Origin: Stramenopiles sp. TOSAG23-3
Taxonomy: Eukaryota; Sar
Length of the DNA: 12,666 nucleotides
Direction: 5' to 3'
Assembly (NCBI GenBank): GCA_900128585.1
Contig: LT642670.1
Location: 1-12,666 of the forward strand
A program made the translations under genes and the position numbers. The notes under the pieces were generated by a model. The model was not told the DNA's origin, made no database searches, and saw only the letters and a list, made by a program, of their open reading frames with translations. Shown here piece after piece: positions 1 to 7,495 of the stretch (positions are counted from its first letter, which is position 1; the number at the start of each line of letters is the position of its first letter).

Positions 1-1764
1 AGGGACAATACAAGAGGGACCAGGTTCACTGAAATATCATCTTTGAAGGAGTTTGAGACATGGACCGAAACGGTCCTTCTGGATGTACTGTTTGGTTCGA
101 ATACATGCGAAACTTTACTGTTCTCCCCTGACCAGGTTAACAAAAACTGTGCCGGTCTAATGACCAGAAAGATTGTGCTAGACAAAGGAGGCACGAACGA
201 AAACATGCAGTTCTGGGAAGACCCAACGTCAGAGTGCTGCATTGTGTACTGCGACTCAAAGTTCCAATTTGTTGGACGCCAAGCAGAGTTGCACACGAAA
301 AACATATCTTGCTCCACTGATCCATTGGAAACATACCAGAGCACAGCAGGGGGCGTTTATTTTGAAAACACAAAGTTAGAGGGTGCCCAGGTAAGTTGCA
401 TCCCAGGACCCTTCAATTCCGGCTCCATGTTTGTGATTGGTGAGACCGTTCGAATACGGCATGCTACACTGGGACCATTGGCCAACAAAAGATGCAACGC
501 ATACCCAGGGTCCCCGGACTCAACGGTCTGCGCACCTGTCTACCAACCCGATCGAAGGGTTGTATTAGGGTACGACTTTAGCAATGAGTGGAAACAGCAA
601 TGGTTAGGCTCGCGGCAAAACATTAGTGGGGTAAAATATATAAGTGATTATAGGCCATTTAATCCTTCGACAGGTCGGCACTACCCTTTGGGCGGTAACG
701 CGTTTGATTTGTCAATAAAGAACAAAAGCAGTGCGCTTGAAAAGCTAATATCTGCACGACGGGCAAAATGGATTAATATTCCTAACGGGGCCCAGGCCGC
801 GTTTGTAGAACTGGCCGTGTGGGTTCCACGAGCACATGTCTTACTTCCAGTACGTCTGACCGTGGAATTTCAGGCAGGGGGGAGGGCTTTGCCGAACGCC
901 ATGGCCACTGTATTCCCAGTCCTGAGCGAAATCACCAAGCCGCCAGGCACTGCATGGAATGCTTACTACAGCATCCTGGTCGCCTTGCCATTAATGAAGG
1001 AAGGGGCACAGCTTGCCATAGAACGGTTGGGTTATTTTAAAAACATATGGAGTTTGTTGGAACTGCTTGTGATCGGTCTTACGTTGTTTTTTCTCGAGTG
1101 GTACGAAAACACAATAACTGCTGCACAAGCCATTACAATTTCCTCGGACACTTACAACCAATTCGAAACTGTTGAAATACGCTTGAAATGGCTGAATTGG
1201 GGATGCGGGATTGGCATGACTCTTATGGTGTTTCAAATGCTTGAGACGTTCAAAACACTTGGCGACCCGTATGGATTGCAGATAGCAGGCATAATGATGA
1301 CCATGTCCAGAGAAGAAATTTTAGGCATCTTAGGTCTAGTTTTTGGCATTGTGTTTGCCTTTTCATACGGACAATATATTACGTTTGGCGCAGATGTAGA
1401 AGCTTACAACAGTATTGCTTATGCCTTTGAGAGCATGTCGTTTGTAATGTTTGGAGAATTCGGCAATCAACTGGACGAGAGTCAGAAAATTTGGAACGCT
1501 TTTGCAACCATTGTGTTCATGATATTTGTTCTCTTAATTGCCCTTGTAATGATGAACATCCTCATTGCACTTGTGGGAACAATGTACGAAAGCAGTTTGG
1601 AACTGGTTGCACTTGAACGGGATATGAATCGATTTTCTCAAAATTTTCACAGCATAGAAGAAACTTCGGCGGGCAGCGCGACGGTCGGCAAGCCCAAAAA
1701 ACTGGTGGAGATCATTGCAAGCATGATGGGGGACAAGCGACGTCATTTGTCAGCAAACTATTAA
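1..1764 (+). CDS. Polycystin (PKD2/TRPP-like) cation channel, 5' end outside the window
   Basis: The frame is open from base 1 with no ATG near its left end, so this is the 3' part of a longer gene; the first transmembrane segment should lie upstream. The extracellular polycystin (TOP) domain is clear: an upstream FTEISSLKEFETW segment (about 28-66), the VRIRH motif, a cysteine pair at 493 and 529 matching the spacing of the family's disulfide, and a C-terminal segment (about 763-891) containing WINIPNGAQAAFVELAVWV and LTVEF. Hydrophobic segments follow at about 952-1023 (S2), 1039-1098 (S3), 1174-1245 (S4), 1318-1389 (S5) and 1495-1578 (S6). The pore loop carries FGEF at 1450-1461 where PKD2 has LGD. 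These channels pass Ca2+ and other cations in ciliary, ER or plasma membranes; location here is unknown. The cytosolic tail is only about 60 residues, with no EF-hand or coiled coil visible. The stop is TAA. Confidence 0.92.
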   Translation, partial: RDNTRGTRFTEISSLKEFETWTETVLLDVLFGSNTCETLLFSPDQVNKNCAGLMTRKIVLDKGGTNENMQFWEDPTSECCIVYCDSKFQFVGRQAELHTKNISCSTDPLETYQSTAGGVYFENTKLEGAQVSCIPGPFNSGSMFVIGETVRIRHATLGPLANKRCNAYPGSPDSTVCAPVYQPDRRVVLGYDFSNEWKQQWLGSRQNISGVKYISDYRPFNPSTGRHYPLGGNAFDLSIKNKSSALEKLISARRAKWINIPNGAQAAFVELAVWVPRAHVLLPVRLTVEFQAGGRALPNAMATVFPVLSEITKPPGTAWNAYYSILVALPLMKEGAQLAIERLGYFKNIWSLLELLVIGLTLFFLEWYENTITAAQAITISSDTYNQFETVEIRLKWLNWGCGIGMTLMVFQMLETFKTLGDPYGLQIAGIMMTMSREEILGILGLVFGIVFAFSYGQYITFGADVEAYNSIAYAFESMSFVMFGEFGNQLDESQKIWNAFATIVFMIFVLLIALVMMNILIALVGTMYESSLELVALERDMNRFSQNFHSIEETSAGSATVGKPKKLVEIIASMMGDKRRHLSANY

Positions 1765-2107
1765 GAAAAGCAATTTTTATTAACAGTGCACCACTAATGT
1801 GTGGTTGAAAACATGTAACACTTACGAAAAAACTTTCAGGACTTCTATAAGGCTCTTCCTGTTTTTCATGCCAGCAAGACATGATTGCAAGTAGCATGGC
1901 ATTTGTCTCGCTGATTGTGTAATCCATAGCCCTGATTCCTGGCGTGTGTTTTTTTGGTGTTTTATTTAGCATCTGTTCCAGGTAACCCCCTAACTTTTTC
2001 CTTTCCTCAAGCACTTGGTTTTTAAACAAATTTCTATTGTTTGGAAGCACACGCAGTCGCTTCAGCTTGTTTACCTGCTTTTTTGATGTTCTTGGTGTCT
2101 TTGTCAT
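1712..2107 (-). CDS. Hypothetical basic protein, doubtful
   Basis: An ATG at 2107 opens a 131-codon frame that ends antisense inside the last 53 bases of the channel gene. I do not recognise the product. The first 50 or so residues are lysine/arginine-rich (KKQVNKLKRLRVL, LEERKKLGGYLEQML) and could form helices; the middle (MDYTISETNAMLLAIMSCWH) also reads like protein. A GTAAGT donor-like hexamer at 1825-1820 interrupts the plausible part, and the last 40 or so residues look less protein-like, so a spliced product or a remnant are both possible. Its ATG overlaps the ATG of the plus-strand frame at 2106, leaving no room for a promoter between them, so at most one of the two is likely to be used as drawn. 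An antisense or chance frame is a real alternative. Confidence 0.28.
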   Translation of the reverse strand: MTKTPRTSKKQVNKLKRLRVLPNNRNLFKNQVLEERKKLGGYLEQMLNKTPKKHTPGIRAMDYTISETNAMLLAIMSCWHEKQEEPYRSPESFFVSVTCFQPHISGALLIKIAFLNSLLTNDVACPPSCLQ

Positions 2108-2498
2108 GATTGATAACGACGATAAAGCTTTCTGTATACACTCTTTATGCTCTGACTCACAGGAAAATGATTACAAAGAATGGCAGCGACGATTCGGACG
2201 CCAATCCACTCGACGCAACGACCTGTTTCAGGCGGAACGCCGACGGTGGGCGTGCGTTCAGAAGGAAGAGAACGGACTTTACTTGCTCGACGCTGAAATG
2301 AAGCACGAAATGCGCCGCGAAGGCGTTGTACCGAACCTATGGGTCTTCCCAGACAAGATGGGCATCTATGTCAACATGGTAGGCGAGCACCAGATGGACT
2401 TCGGCAAGCGTGGTCCACTTGCCAACGAGAACCGTGAACGTGGCGACCTCAAAGCCACCTTTCGTGGACTGGCGGGGCTCTTCATAATGCATGCATGA
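2106..2498 (+). pseudogene. Orphan coding fragment, probably truncated (130-residue frame)
   Basis: From about 2165 to 2480 the frame is GC-rich and biased to G/C at third codon positions, unlike the AT-rich DNA on both sides, and reads convincingly as protein: tryptophan- and arginine-rich (KEWQRRFGRQ, ERRRWACVQ), then YLLDAEMKHEMRREGVVP, LWVFPDKMGIYVNMVGEHQ, FGKRGPLANENRERGD and ATFRGL. I cannot name the family. The first 18 or so residues after the ATG at 2106 look unlike the rest, and a CTGACTCACAG string ending at 2162 resembles a branch point plus 3' splice site, so the good part could be a terminal exon. The end after ATFRGL is abrupt (AGLFIMHA, then TGA), suggesting loss of a C-terminal domain. 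Best reading: a broken copy of a larger gene, or an exon of one. A short functional gene is less likely. Confidence 0.42.
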
Positions 2499-3055
2499 AC
2501 CATTTTCCCGCCAAATATGTATGCCCTATATGCTGCACTGATGTAATGAGCACTTTAGGTATTTGAATTTGAATGTGTAAAAAATCAAAATGACTGTTTG
2601 TTCCAACAATTTCACTCATAGGAACGTATGCCACAAATGTGCAACGTGCATCAATTTGTATTATTATATTATTTATTATTATTACTACTACTACTACTAC
2701 TACGACGACGAATTATTTGTATTATTATATTATTTATTATTACTACTATGATGAAGGAAAATAATAAATAAGAAGAAGAAAAATAAATAGACTTTCTTCT
2801 ACTACTTCTTCTCATGAGAATTTTTTGCATCATCAGTTGTTATTTTTATCTTCGCAACAACCAACAACGTCTACCTGGTAAAAATAATATTTAATACAAT
2901 TATTACATACTGTAAATGCACTTATTTACCTATATAATAATTATTCCCATAACCGGAATCTAAAATCGAAACCTATTCAATGCTTTGGAGCTCGTATTTA
3001 AAATGTAAATCTCATAAAGATAATTGAAAATAAATTATTTATTTTAGTTACTCTC
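2499..3055. other. AT-rich spacer with triplet repeats
   Basis: I see no gene here. The spacer lies downstream of the plus-strand fragment and of the minus-strand F-box gene. It holds ATT, TAC and GAA/TTC triplet runs and a duplicated block (listed separately). TTTATT at 3038-3043 reads AATAAA on the minus strand about 15 bases past the F-box gene stop and is a plausible polyadenylation signal for it. Confidence 0.6.
2654..2747. repeat. Duplicated ATT-rich block flanking a (TAC)7(GAC)2 microsatellite
   Basis: The string starting ATTTGTATTATTATATTATT occurs at 2654 and again at 2715. The copies stay identical for 28 bases, then differ by one ATT unit before both run into TAC/ACT triplets. Between them is (TAC)7 at 2683-2703 followed by GAC GAC. 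This looks like a local tandem duplication of about 60 bases, followed by slippage. Confidence 0.8.
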
Positions 3056-4381
3056 TCATTTTTTAGTGTACAATTTGTTCGACCACTCAATTTCCAAAAT
3101 TTCTCCTTCCACCGTTGCGCAGACAGAGTCTCTGTGGTTATGGGGTGTTAAATTAGCAAAATGCATTTGCGAACCTTCTAAAGGGTTAAAGCAATTGATT
3201 TGTTTCCGTTCTTTGGTGTCCCATATCTGAAGACCACCATAGTCAACCGATACCATGACTTTTCTGTAAGAAATTGGGAGTATTGAAAAGACTGTCCTGT
3301 TTATAGGTAGTGACCACAGGATGGCTGCGTCTGCATTCTTGCAATGCAGGCGAACACCAAAGCAACAGTTGTCTTTTAGCATCTTAATTATACGGCTGTC
3401 GTTACCAGTAAAGCTTGCCCCACGCGTCCCAACGATAACCTCGTCGTCTGACAAAAACTCCATGCACGTTAAAAACCGCTCTCCTAACCACGATTGGTCA
3501 ATATGATTAACTAACGTCCACTCACTCGAACCTTTAATTGTTTCTGCGAAGACGAAAATGCCGCTCTTTTTCGTGCAACACACCGTCGTGCTGCCTCTTG
3601 TCCTCAAACAGGTCACCGCCATGAACAACCGCTTCTGTTCCAAGTGCAGTTGGGCCAAATCAAACAAGTTCCAGGAGTGCAGGACTTCGATTCCATAGCC
3701 TGGTCCGTTGTTAACGACCCTCGCTAATCTAACACAACCCGATCCATCCCCGACAAAAATCTCAGCGGGACAACTATTTCGAGGGCACATGCTTCGGATG
3801 TGGGAATTGCTTAAATAGTGCCGGCGCCCTTTAAATTGCTCCATGGAAAAAACCGCAAGCTCGCCAGCTTTCGTTCCGCATACAAACAGCTGCTTTCCCT
3901 CCCCGTGGCCCAGTTTAAAGTCTATTACTACAGAGCACGTGTACGACGGAGTCCCTGACGTACCATCTTCCAGGTAAAGCTTCTGCTCTGCAATAATTAT
4001 GCCAGTTTCTATTTGAACAACACTAGCATTGCCAGAAAAATCAATCATGCACCAAACGTCAACGTGTTCGCCCTCTATACTTCTATGCAAGTGAAACCCT
4101 GTTATTTTGTCATCAAAGACGGAAGTTTGGTACTTTGCACTACCATTGGAATGGACCAGGCACCAGTAGTAACGGTTCAGGCTCTTGTATGTCCTCCCAC
4201 TCGCCCAAAGTGGTTCCAAGCCTCTCGTTAAAGTATTCCACAGCAAACGGTTTATTCTACGACCGTTGCGCCTGAGTGCGTTCTTCCAGTCGCTACACGC
4301 ACACGCGCAAGCAGACAGGTCTTTTGCGTCGAGGAAGGTGCACGCGTGGACTGCGATGTCACCGCCCAGGTTTTGCAGCAT
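3056..4381 (-). CDS. F-box protein with beta-propeller-like C-terminal region
   Basis: This is a 441-residue protein from an ATG at 4381 to TGA. Residues 3-36 fit an F-box: a leucine/isoleucine-spaced helix, then FLDAKDLSACACACSDWKNA, matching the family pattern of L-D-x-K-D-L followed by a C-x-x-W helix. F-box proteins bind SKP1 and serve as substrate receptors of SCF ubiquitin ligases. The remaining roughly 370 residues show diffuse repeats typical of divergent WD40-type blades: ...KQLFVCGTKAGELAVFSM, AEIFVGDGSGCVRLARV, ...GLQIWDTKERKQINCF and EGEILEIEW. A propeller that recognises a substrate is therefore likely, but the blades are too divergent to count by eye, and no substrate can be named. 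The protein is cysteine-rich in the F-box helix. There is no signal peptide or membrane segment. It shares its 5' region with the divergent TPR-family gene. The single-exon structure is certain as an open frame; the F-box call is moderately firm and the propeller call weaker. Confidence 0.82.
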   Translation of the reverse strand: MLQNLGGDIAVHACTFLDAKDLSACACACSDWKNALRRNGRRINRLLWNTLTRGLEPLWASGRTYKSLNRYYWCLVHSNGSAKYQTSVFDDKITGFHLHRSIEGEHVDVWCMIDFSGNASVVQIETGIIIAEQKLYLEDGTSGTPSYTCSVVIDFKLGHGEGKQLFVCGTKAGELAVFSMEQFKGRRHYLSNSHIRSMCPRNSCPAEIFVGDGSGCVRLARVVNNGPGYGIEVLHSWNLFDLAQLHLEQKRLFMAVTCLRTRGSTTVCCTKKSGIFVFAETIKGSSEWTLVNHIDQSWLGERFLTCMEFLSDDEVIVGTRGASFTGNDSRIIKMLKDNCCFGVRLHCKNADAAILWSLPINRTVFSILPISYRKVMVSVDYGGLQIWDTKERKQINCFNPLEGSQMHFANLTPHNHRDSVCATVEGEILEIEWSNKLYTKK

Positions 4382-5148
4382 GTTCTAATAATACATTGAT
4401 CGGTCTATAGTTTGAAAGCTGTCGAAATTGTTCATAAAATGAATAAAACAATAATGATCTGTTACATGACTTATGTATGTCATTCTCTGAGTATTTAAAC
4501 TCTGTTGGTGGAAAAAGAATATTATTATTATTATTAATTTTTTATGATGAAGAAGTAAGTTATTATTATAAATAATAGTCGTCATCTTCTTCTCCTCAGT
4601 CTGACGATGAAGAATGAAGAACAACAACAACGAAAAAAAGGGAAGAAGAGAAGAAGAAAAAAGGGAAGAAGAAGAGAAGAAACCAACACGCTCGCATCTC
4701 AATCAAGTCCTCCTTCTTCTATTTATTATTATATTAAATTATATTTCAAAAAAAAAATAGAAAAAGAAAAGAAGAACATCATCATCGTGTGATGAATGAA
4801 GCAAGAATAATAATAATAATTTTTTTTTTAATAATATTATATTATAACGTACATAGAAGACACAAAGAGTTTAGTTATAACTGAGCATTTGCATTTGACA
4901 TTTTACAATTAAACGCTGAAATAACTCGGGAAAACACTAATAGGTTTCTCGTTTTGTTCTGTGCAACGTGCAACGAGGGTTAATTGGGTGAAACGCACAG
5001 CCCTGTCCGTGTTAAACTGGCGGGCTCCATAATTCGGCGGAAAACGGGCCGGTTGGCCGGGGCCGTTTGCAGGGGCGATGAGGAGGGGAAAGAAGGGGGG
5101 AAACGTAAAAGAAACGGGGCAAAAACATGTTTAGGTGCATTCGGTTTG
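4382..5148. promoter_or_regulatory. Divergent 5' region between the F-box and TPR-family genes
   Basis: By position, this interval must carry upstream sequences for both flanking genes. Bases 4518-4860 are triplet-repeat and purine/pyrimidine DNA. A TTTAAATA-like string (minus strand, around 4493-4499) lies about 115 bases upstream of the F-box ATG and could act as a TATA-like element, but this is weak. From 4984 to 5148 the sequence is also an open extension of the TPR-family frame without an ATG (see that gene). No other protein gene or RNA gene is visible. Confidence 0.5.
4632..4682 (+). repeat. 51-base uninterrupted purine tract
   Basis: Every base from 4632 to 4682 is A or G. Inside it a unit of the type AAAAAAGGGAAGAAG occurs twice about 24 bases apart, with AGAAGAA runs between. 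It lies in the divergent 5' region. Such tracts can form triplex DNA, exclude nucleosomes or expand by slippage; which applies here is unknown. Confidence 0.9.
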
Positions 5149-7206
5149 ATGGTTGGGGTGTTTATTTTAGTTTTTACGAGATTATCAAACGACAATTTTG
5201 GGGCTAGCCCACGCCCAATGCTCCGGGGGACAGATATTGTACATACGAACCTTCTCTTTGAGTTTCCCACTTTGCGGACCATTTTCCCTTTCTTCTTGGA
5301 ACGTACGCAGTGGAGGAATTCAACGACGCGGCCAACGGTACCGCTTGGAGGGCTAAAACCCACGGTTCGAACTCTCGGGCTGTCTGATGCGGATAAAGCT
5401 GAGGTTGACTACCTGTTTAGATCAGGATTTTCGTATCTGCACGCTTTTGAAAACTTACAGGCCGTCGCACAATTTGCTGCAAGCGTGTCGGTCGATCCGA
5501 ACTGCCTCGCGTGCTATGCTGGGTTGTCGTTTGCGCTAGAGTGGAATTACGGTTACAGGCGGGCCAAAATGGAAGCTATCAAAGCTACGTCGCAATTCAA
5601 GGGCATGACCAATGAAACTTTTAGCAAGGACGAAAAGGCACTTTTGGAAATTGCAACCGTCGCGAACCGAACAGACTATTGCCTGAAGGCCTTTCCGTCG
5701 TCGTTGTCGGTGGAATTGGGAGCTTATTGTTCTTTCGTCCTAGTCGATGCGTCTATCGGTGTTCAAGGCGCACCTCTGCAGCCACTACGGCAAATTGCCC
5801 AAAGGCGTCTTCAGGATTTGGCACAACAATACCCTCAGCATGTTGGAGTTGCACACTACATAGTTCATGCGTACGAAGATGACCGGCAGCCCGAGATCGC
5901 CTTGCAAGTGGTGGAGGTGTTGAACAGAATCAAATGGTCGGCCCACTTGGTCCACATGCCCGGCCACGTGTACAGCCTGGTAGGAAACTCACAAATGGCT
6001 TTTAATTCGTTTCAAAATTCGTACAATCTTGAGCGTACACTGCATGAAGGAAGAGATCCTTTCTCAATGTGGCCGAACGCGTGGAATTACATTCACAACC
6101 AAGCGTACCATGTCTCCAAGCTGATTGAAGACGGGCAACGGAAGAAAGCGATTTCAATGGCGGAGCGGATTGCCACTGGCCTCTGCGACGAGAAAGTCCT
6201 GGCGCACCAAAGAACCAGTAACAAGGCACGGGGACCGGCCCAACCTCTTTTGCTTTCCCCGAAATTTTCAAGGACAACATCCCGGGTGTTCTACCAGGGC
6301 CTGGTGGCATTGCCGTTCGTCTACATTCGAAATCTAGAATTCAAGAAATGCGAAGAAAGTCTCACGTCCCTGCAGAAGAAGGTTGCTAGGTTTCCCGTAT
6401 TTGACCACTATTTGGAACAGTACTACGGTATTCTAAGACAGTACTGCACCGGCATGGCAACGTTTTACCCTTGCATTTCGTCGGTCGCAAAAACAAATGG
6501 CAAGATGAACGCCAAGGGCGCTTTTCAAGGTTTTATCAACATTCACGTTGAACCCCCAATATGCAAAAAAACTGACCTTGGTGCAAGTGCAAATCCATTG
6601 TTAACACGGATGGAGAATTCCATCACGAGTCTAACCAAGCTCTTGCACATGAAAGGGATCCCGTTCACTCACCGGATGGCAGTGAACAGGGTGGGTATCC
6701 AACCAGATTATTTCGTAGAGCACAGAGCAGTGGTAGCATTGCACGTTCATTATCTAGAACTTAAAGGTGTGATCGAGGCCTTGACAGACCCGTCGAAATC
6801 GTTAGTATCACTTGAAGAGGCCGTGAAAGCGGAAGAGGCGTTGCCGTACAACGAACCGGTTGCGTACCCGCGTTCTGTTCGCGAAACAAGGGGAGATGTG
6901 TACATGCATGCAGTTTATAACAGTAAAAGCGGCCCCGCACTGTCGGGAAAGAAAAAACGTGAATATTTGCAAATGGCTGAAGCTGATTTCACGCATGTAA
7001 TCGACAGCCCCCAGTTTCGTCGCAGTGGGTATGCCTTCTGGGGTATCGTGGCTTTGCGCGCTCTGAACGGAGAAGCCAAGGAGAGCATTGTTGGTGCCAT
7101 TCACGATTTTCAACAGTCATGGAGGAGAGCCGACCATGATATGAAGAGTGGCAGCACGTATGGTGGGCGAAGCGCGAAAGAGTGGCTTGAGAAGTTGCTA
7201 GCCTGA
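5149..7206 (+). CDS. Membrane-anchored TPR-family protein with conserved histidine motifs
   Basis: The ATG at 5149 is the first in frame and gives 685 residues to TGA. The frame, however, stays open back to 4984, and that extension adds a basic KRKRNGAKT stretch and completes the hydrophobic run CLGAFGLMVGVFILVF. Together they look like a signal anchor, so the true start probably lies upstream by splicing or a non-ATG codon. The rest fits the bacterial-type tetratricopeptide protein family: a TPR-like unit (residues about 92-134, DPNCLACYAGLSFALEWNY), then AHYIVHAYED, HLVHMPGHVYSLVG and IHNQAYH, whose histidines (codons at 5854, 5866, 5944, 5953, 5965, 6094 and 6109) are hallmark positions of that family. 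A final EEALPYNEPVAYPRSVRE block precedes a last TPR. The biochemical role of the family is unknown to me; the spaced histidines suggest metal binding or catalysis (inference). It probably resides in the secretory system or on a membrane. Confidence 0.85.
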   Translation: MVGVFILVFTRLSNDNFGASPRPMLRGTDIVHTNLLFEFPTLRTIFPFFLERTQWRNSTTRPTVPLGGLKPTVRTLGLSDADKAEVDYLFRSGFSYLHAFENLQAVAQFAASVSVDPNCLACYAGLSFALEWNYGYRRAKMEAIKATSQFKGMTNETFSKDEKALLEIATVANRTDYCLKAFPSSLSVELGAYCSFVLVDASIGVQGAPLQPLRQIAQRRLQDLAQQYPQHVGVAHYIVHAYEDDRQPEIALQVVEVLNRIKWSAHLVHMPGHVYSLVGNSQMAFNSFQNSYNLERTLHEGRDPFSMWPNAWNYIHNQAYHVSKLIEDGQRKKAISMAERIATGLCDEKVLAHQRTSNKARGPAQPLLLSPKFSRTTSRVFYQGLVALPFVYIRNLEFKKCEESLTSLQKKVARFPVFDHYLEQYYGILRQYCTGMATFYPCISSVAKTNGKMNAKGAFQGFINIHVEPPICKKTDLGASANPLLTRMENSITSLTKLLHMKGIPFTHRMAVNRVGIQPDYFVEHRAVVALHVHYLELKGVIEALTDPSKSLVSLEEAVKAEEALPYNEPVAYPRSVRETRGDVYMHAVYNSKSGPALSGKKKREYLQMAEADFTHVIDSPQFRRSGYAFWGIVALRALNGEAKESIVGAIHDFQQSWRRADHDMKSGSTYGGRSAKEWLEKLLA

Positions 7207-7495
7207 TCAGCGCATAACTAAAGTCCGAAGTCCGAAGGAAAAATTAAGATATTTACTGAACCACAATTTCAGTAGTAACAACAGCCAGTATTTTTGTTTT
7301 TTACGTACTTTTTGTTTGAAGTAGTTTTTACGAAAATTTATTCGTACCTTATCATACTTGCACTATACTATACTAGATAATTTGTTTTTCATACTTGCAC
7401 TAACTTCTTAAATGATTTTATTGTGCGGTAGCGATATGATATTTAAGATTCTTAATCAAAATTTGACGAAAACGGAATCTATGAAAATATAGTGT
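7207..7495. other. Convergent 3' spacer
   Basis: This AT-rich interval lies between two gene ends and contains no frame of note. It holds a tandem AAGTCCG pair (7221-7234) and a 14-base direct repeat, TCATACTTGCACTA, at 7352-7365 and 7389-7402. AATAAA on the minus strand (7422-7417) could serve the methyltransferase gene. Unlike the other spacers it lacks long triplet arrays. Confidence 0.6.

Noticed and set aside
388-410. A perfect donor-like CAG|GTAAGT inside the channel gene
   Set aside because: The frame runs on without interruption into recognisable polycystin-domain sequence (VRIRH and the cysteine pair), and the nearest CAG acceptor is only about 15 bases away, so no intron is needed.
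4385-4792. Frames of 60-105 codons in both strands of the divergent 5' region
   Set aside because: They translate triplet repeats into K/R/E- or S/F/L-rich low-complexity runs and show no domain.
2638-4973. Shared TGTGCAACGTGCA in two spacers
   Set aside because: One 13-base match is near chance level; there is no symmetry of position and no further similarity.
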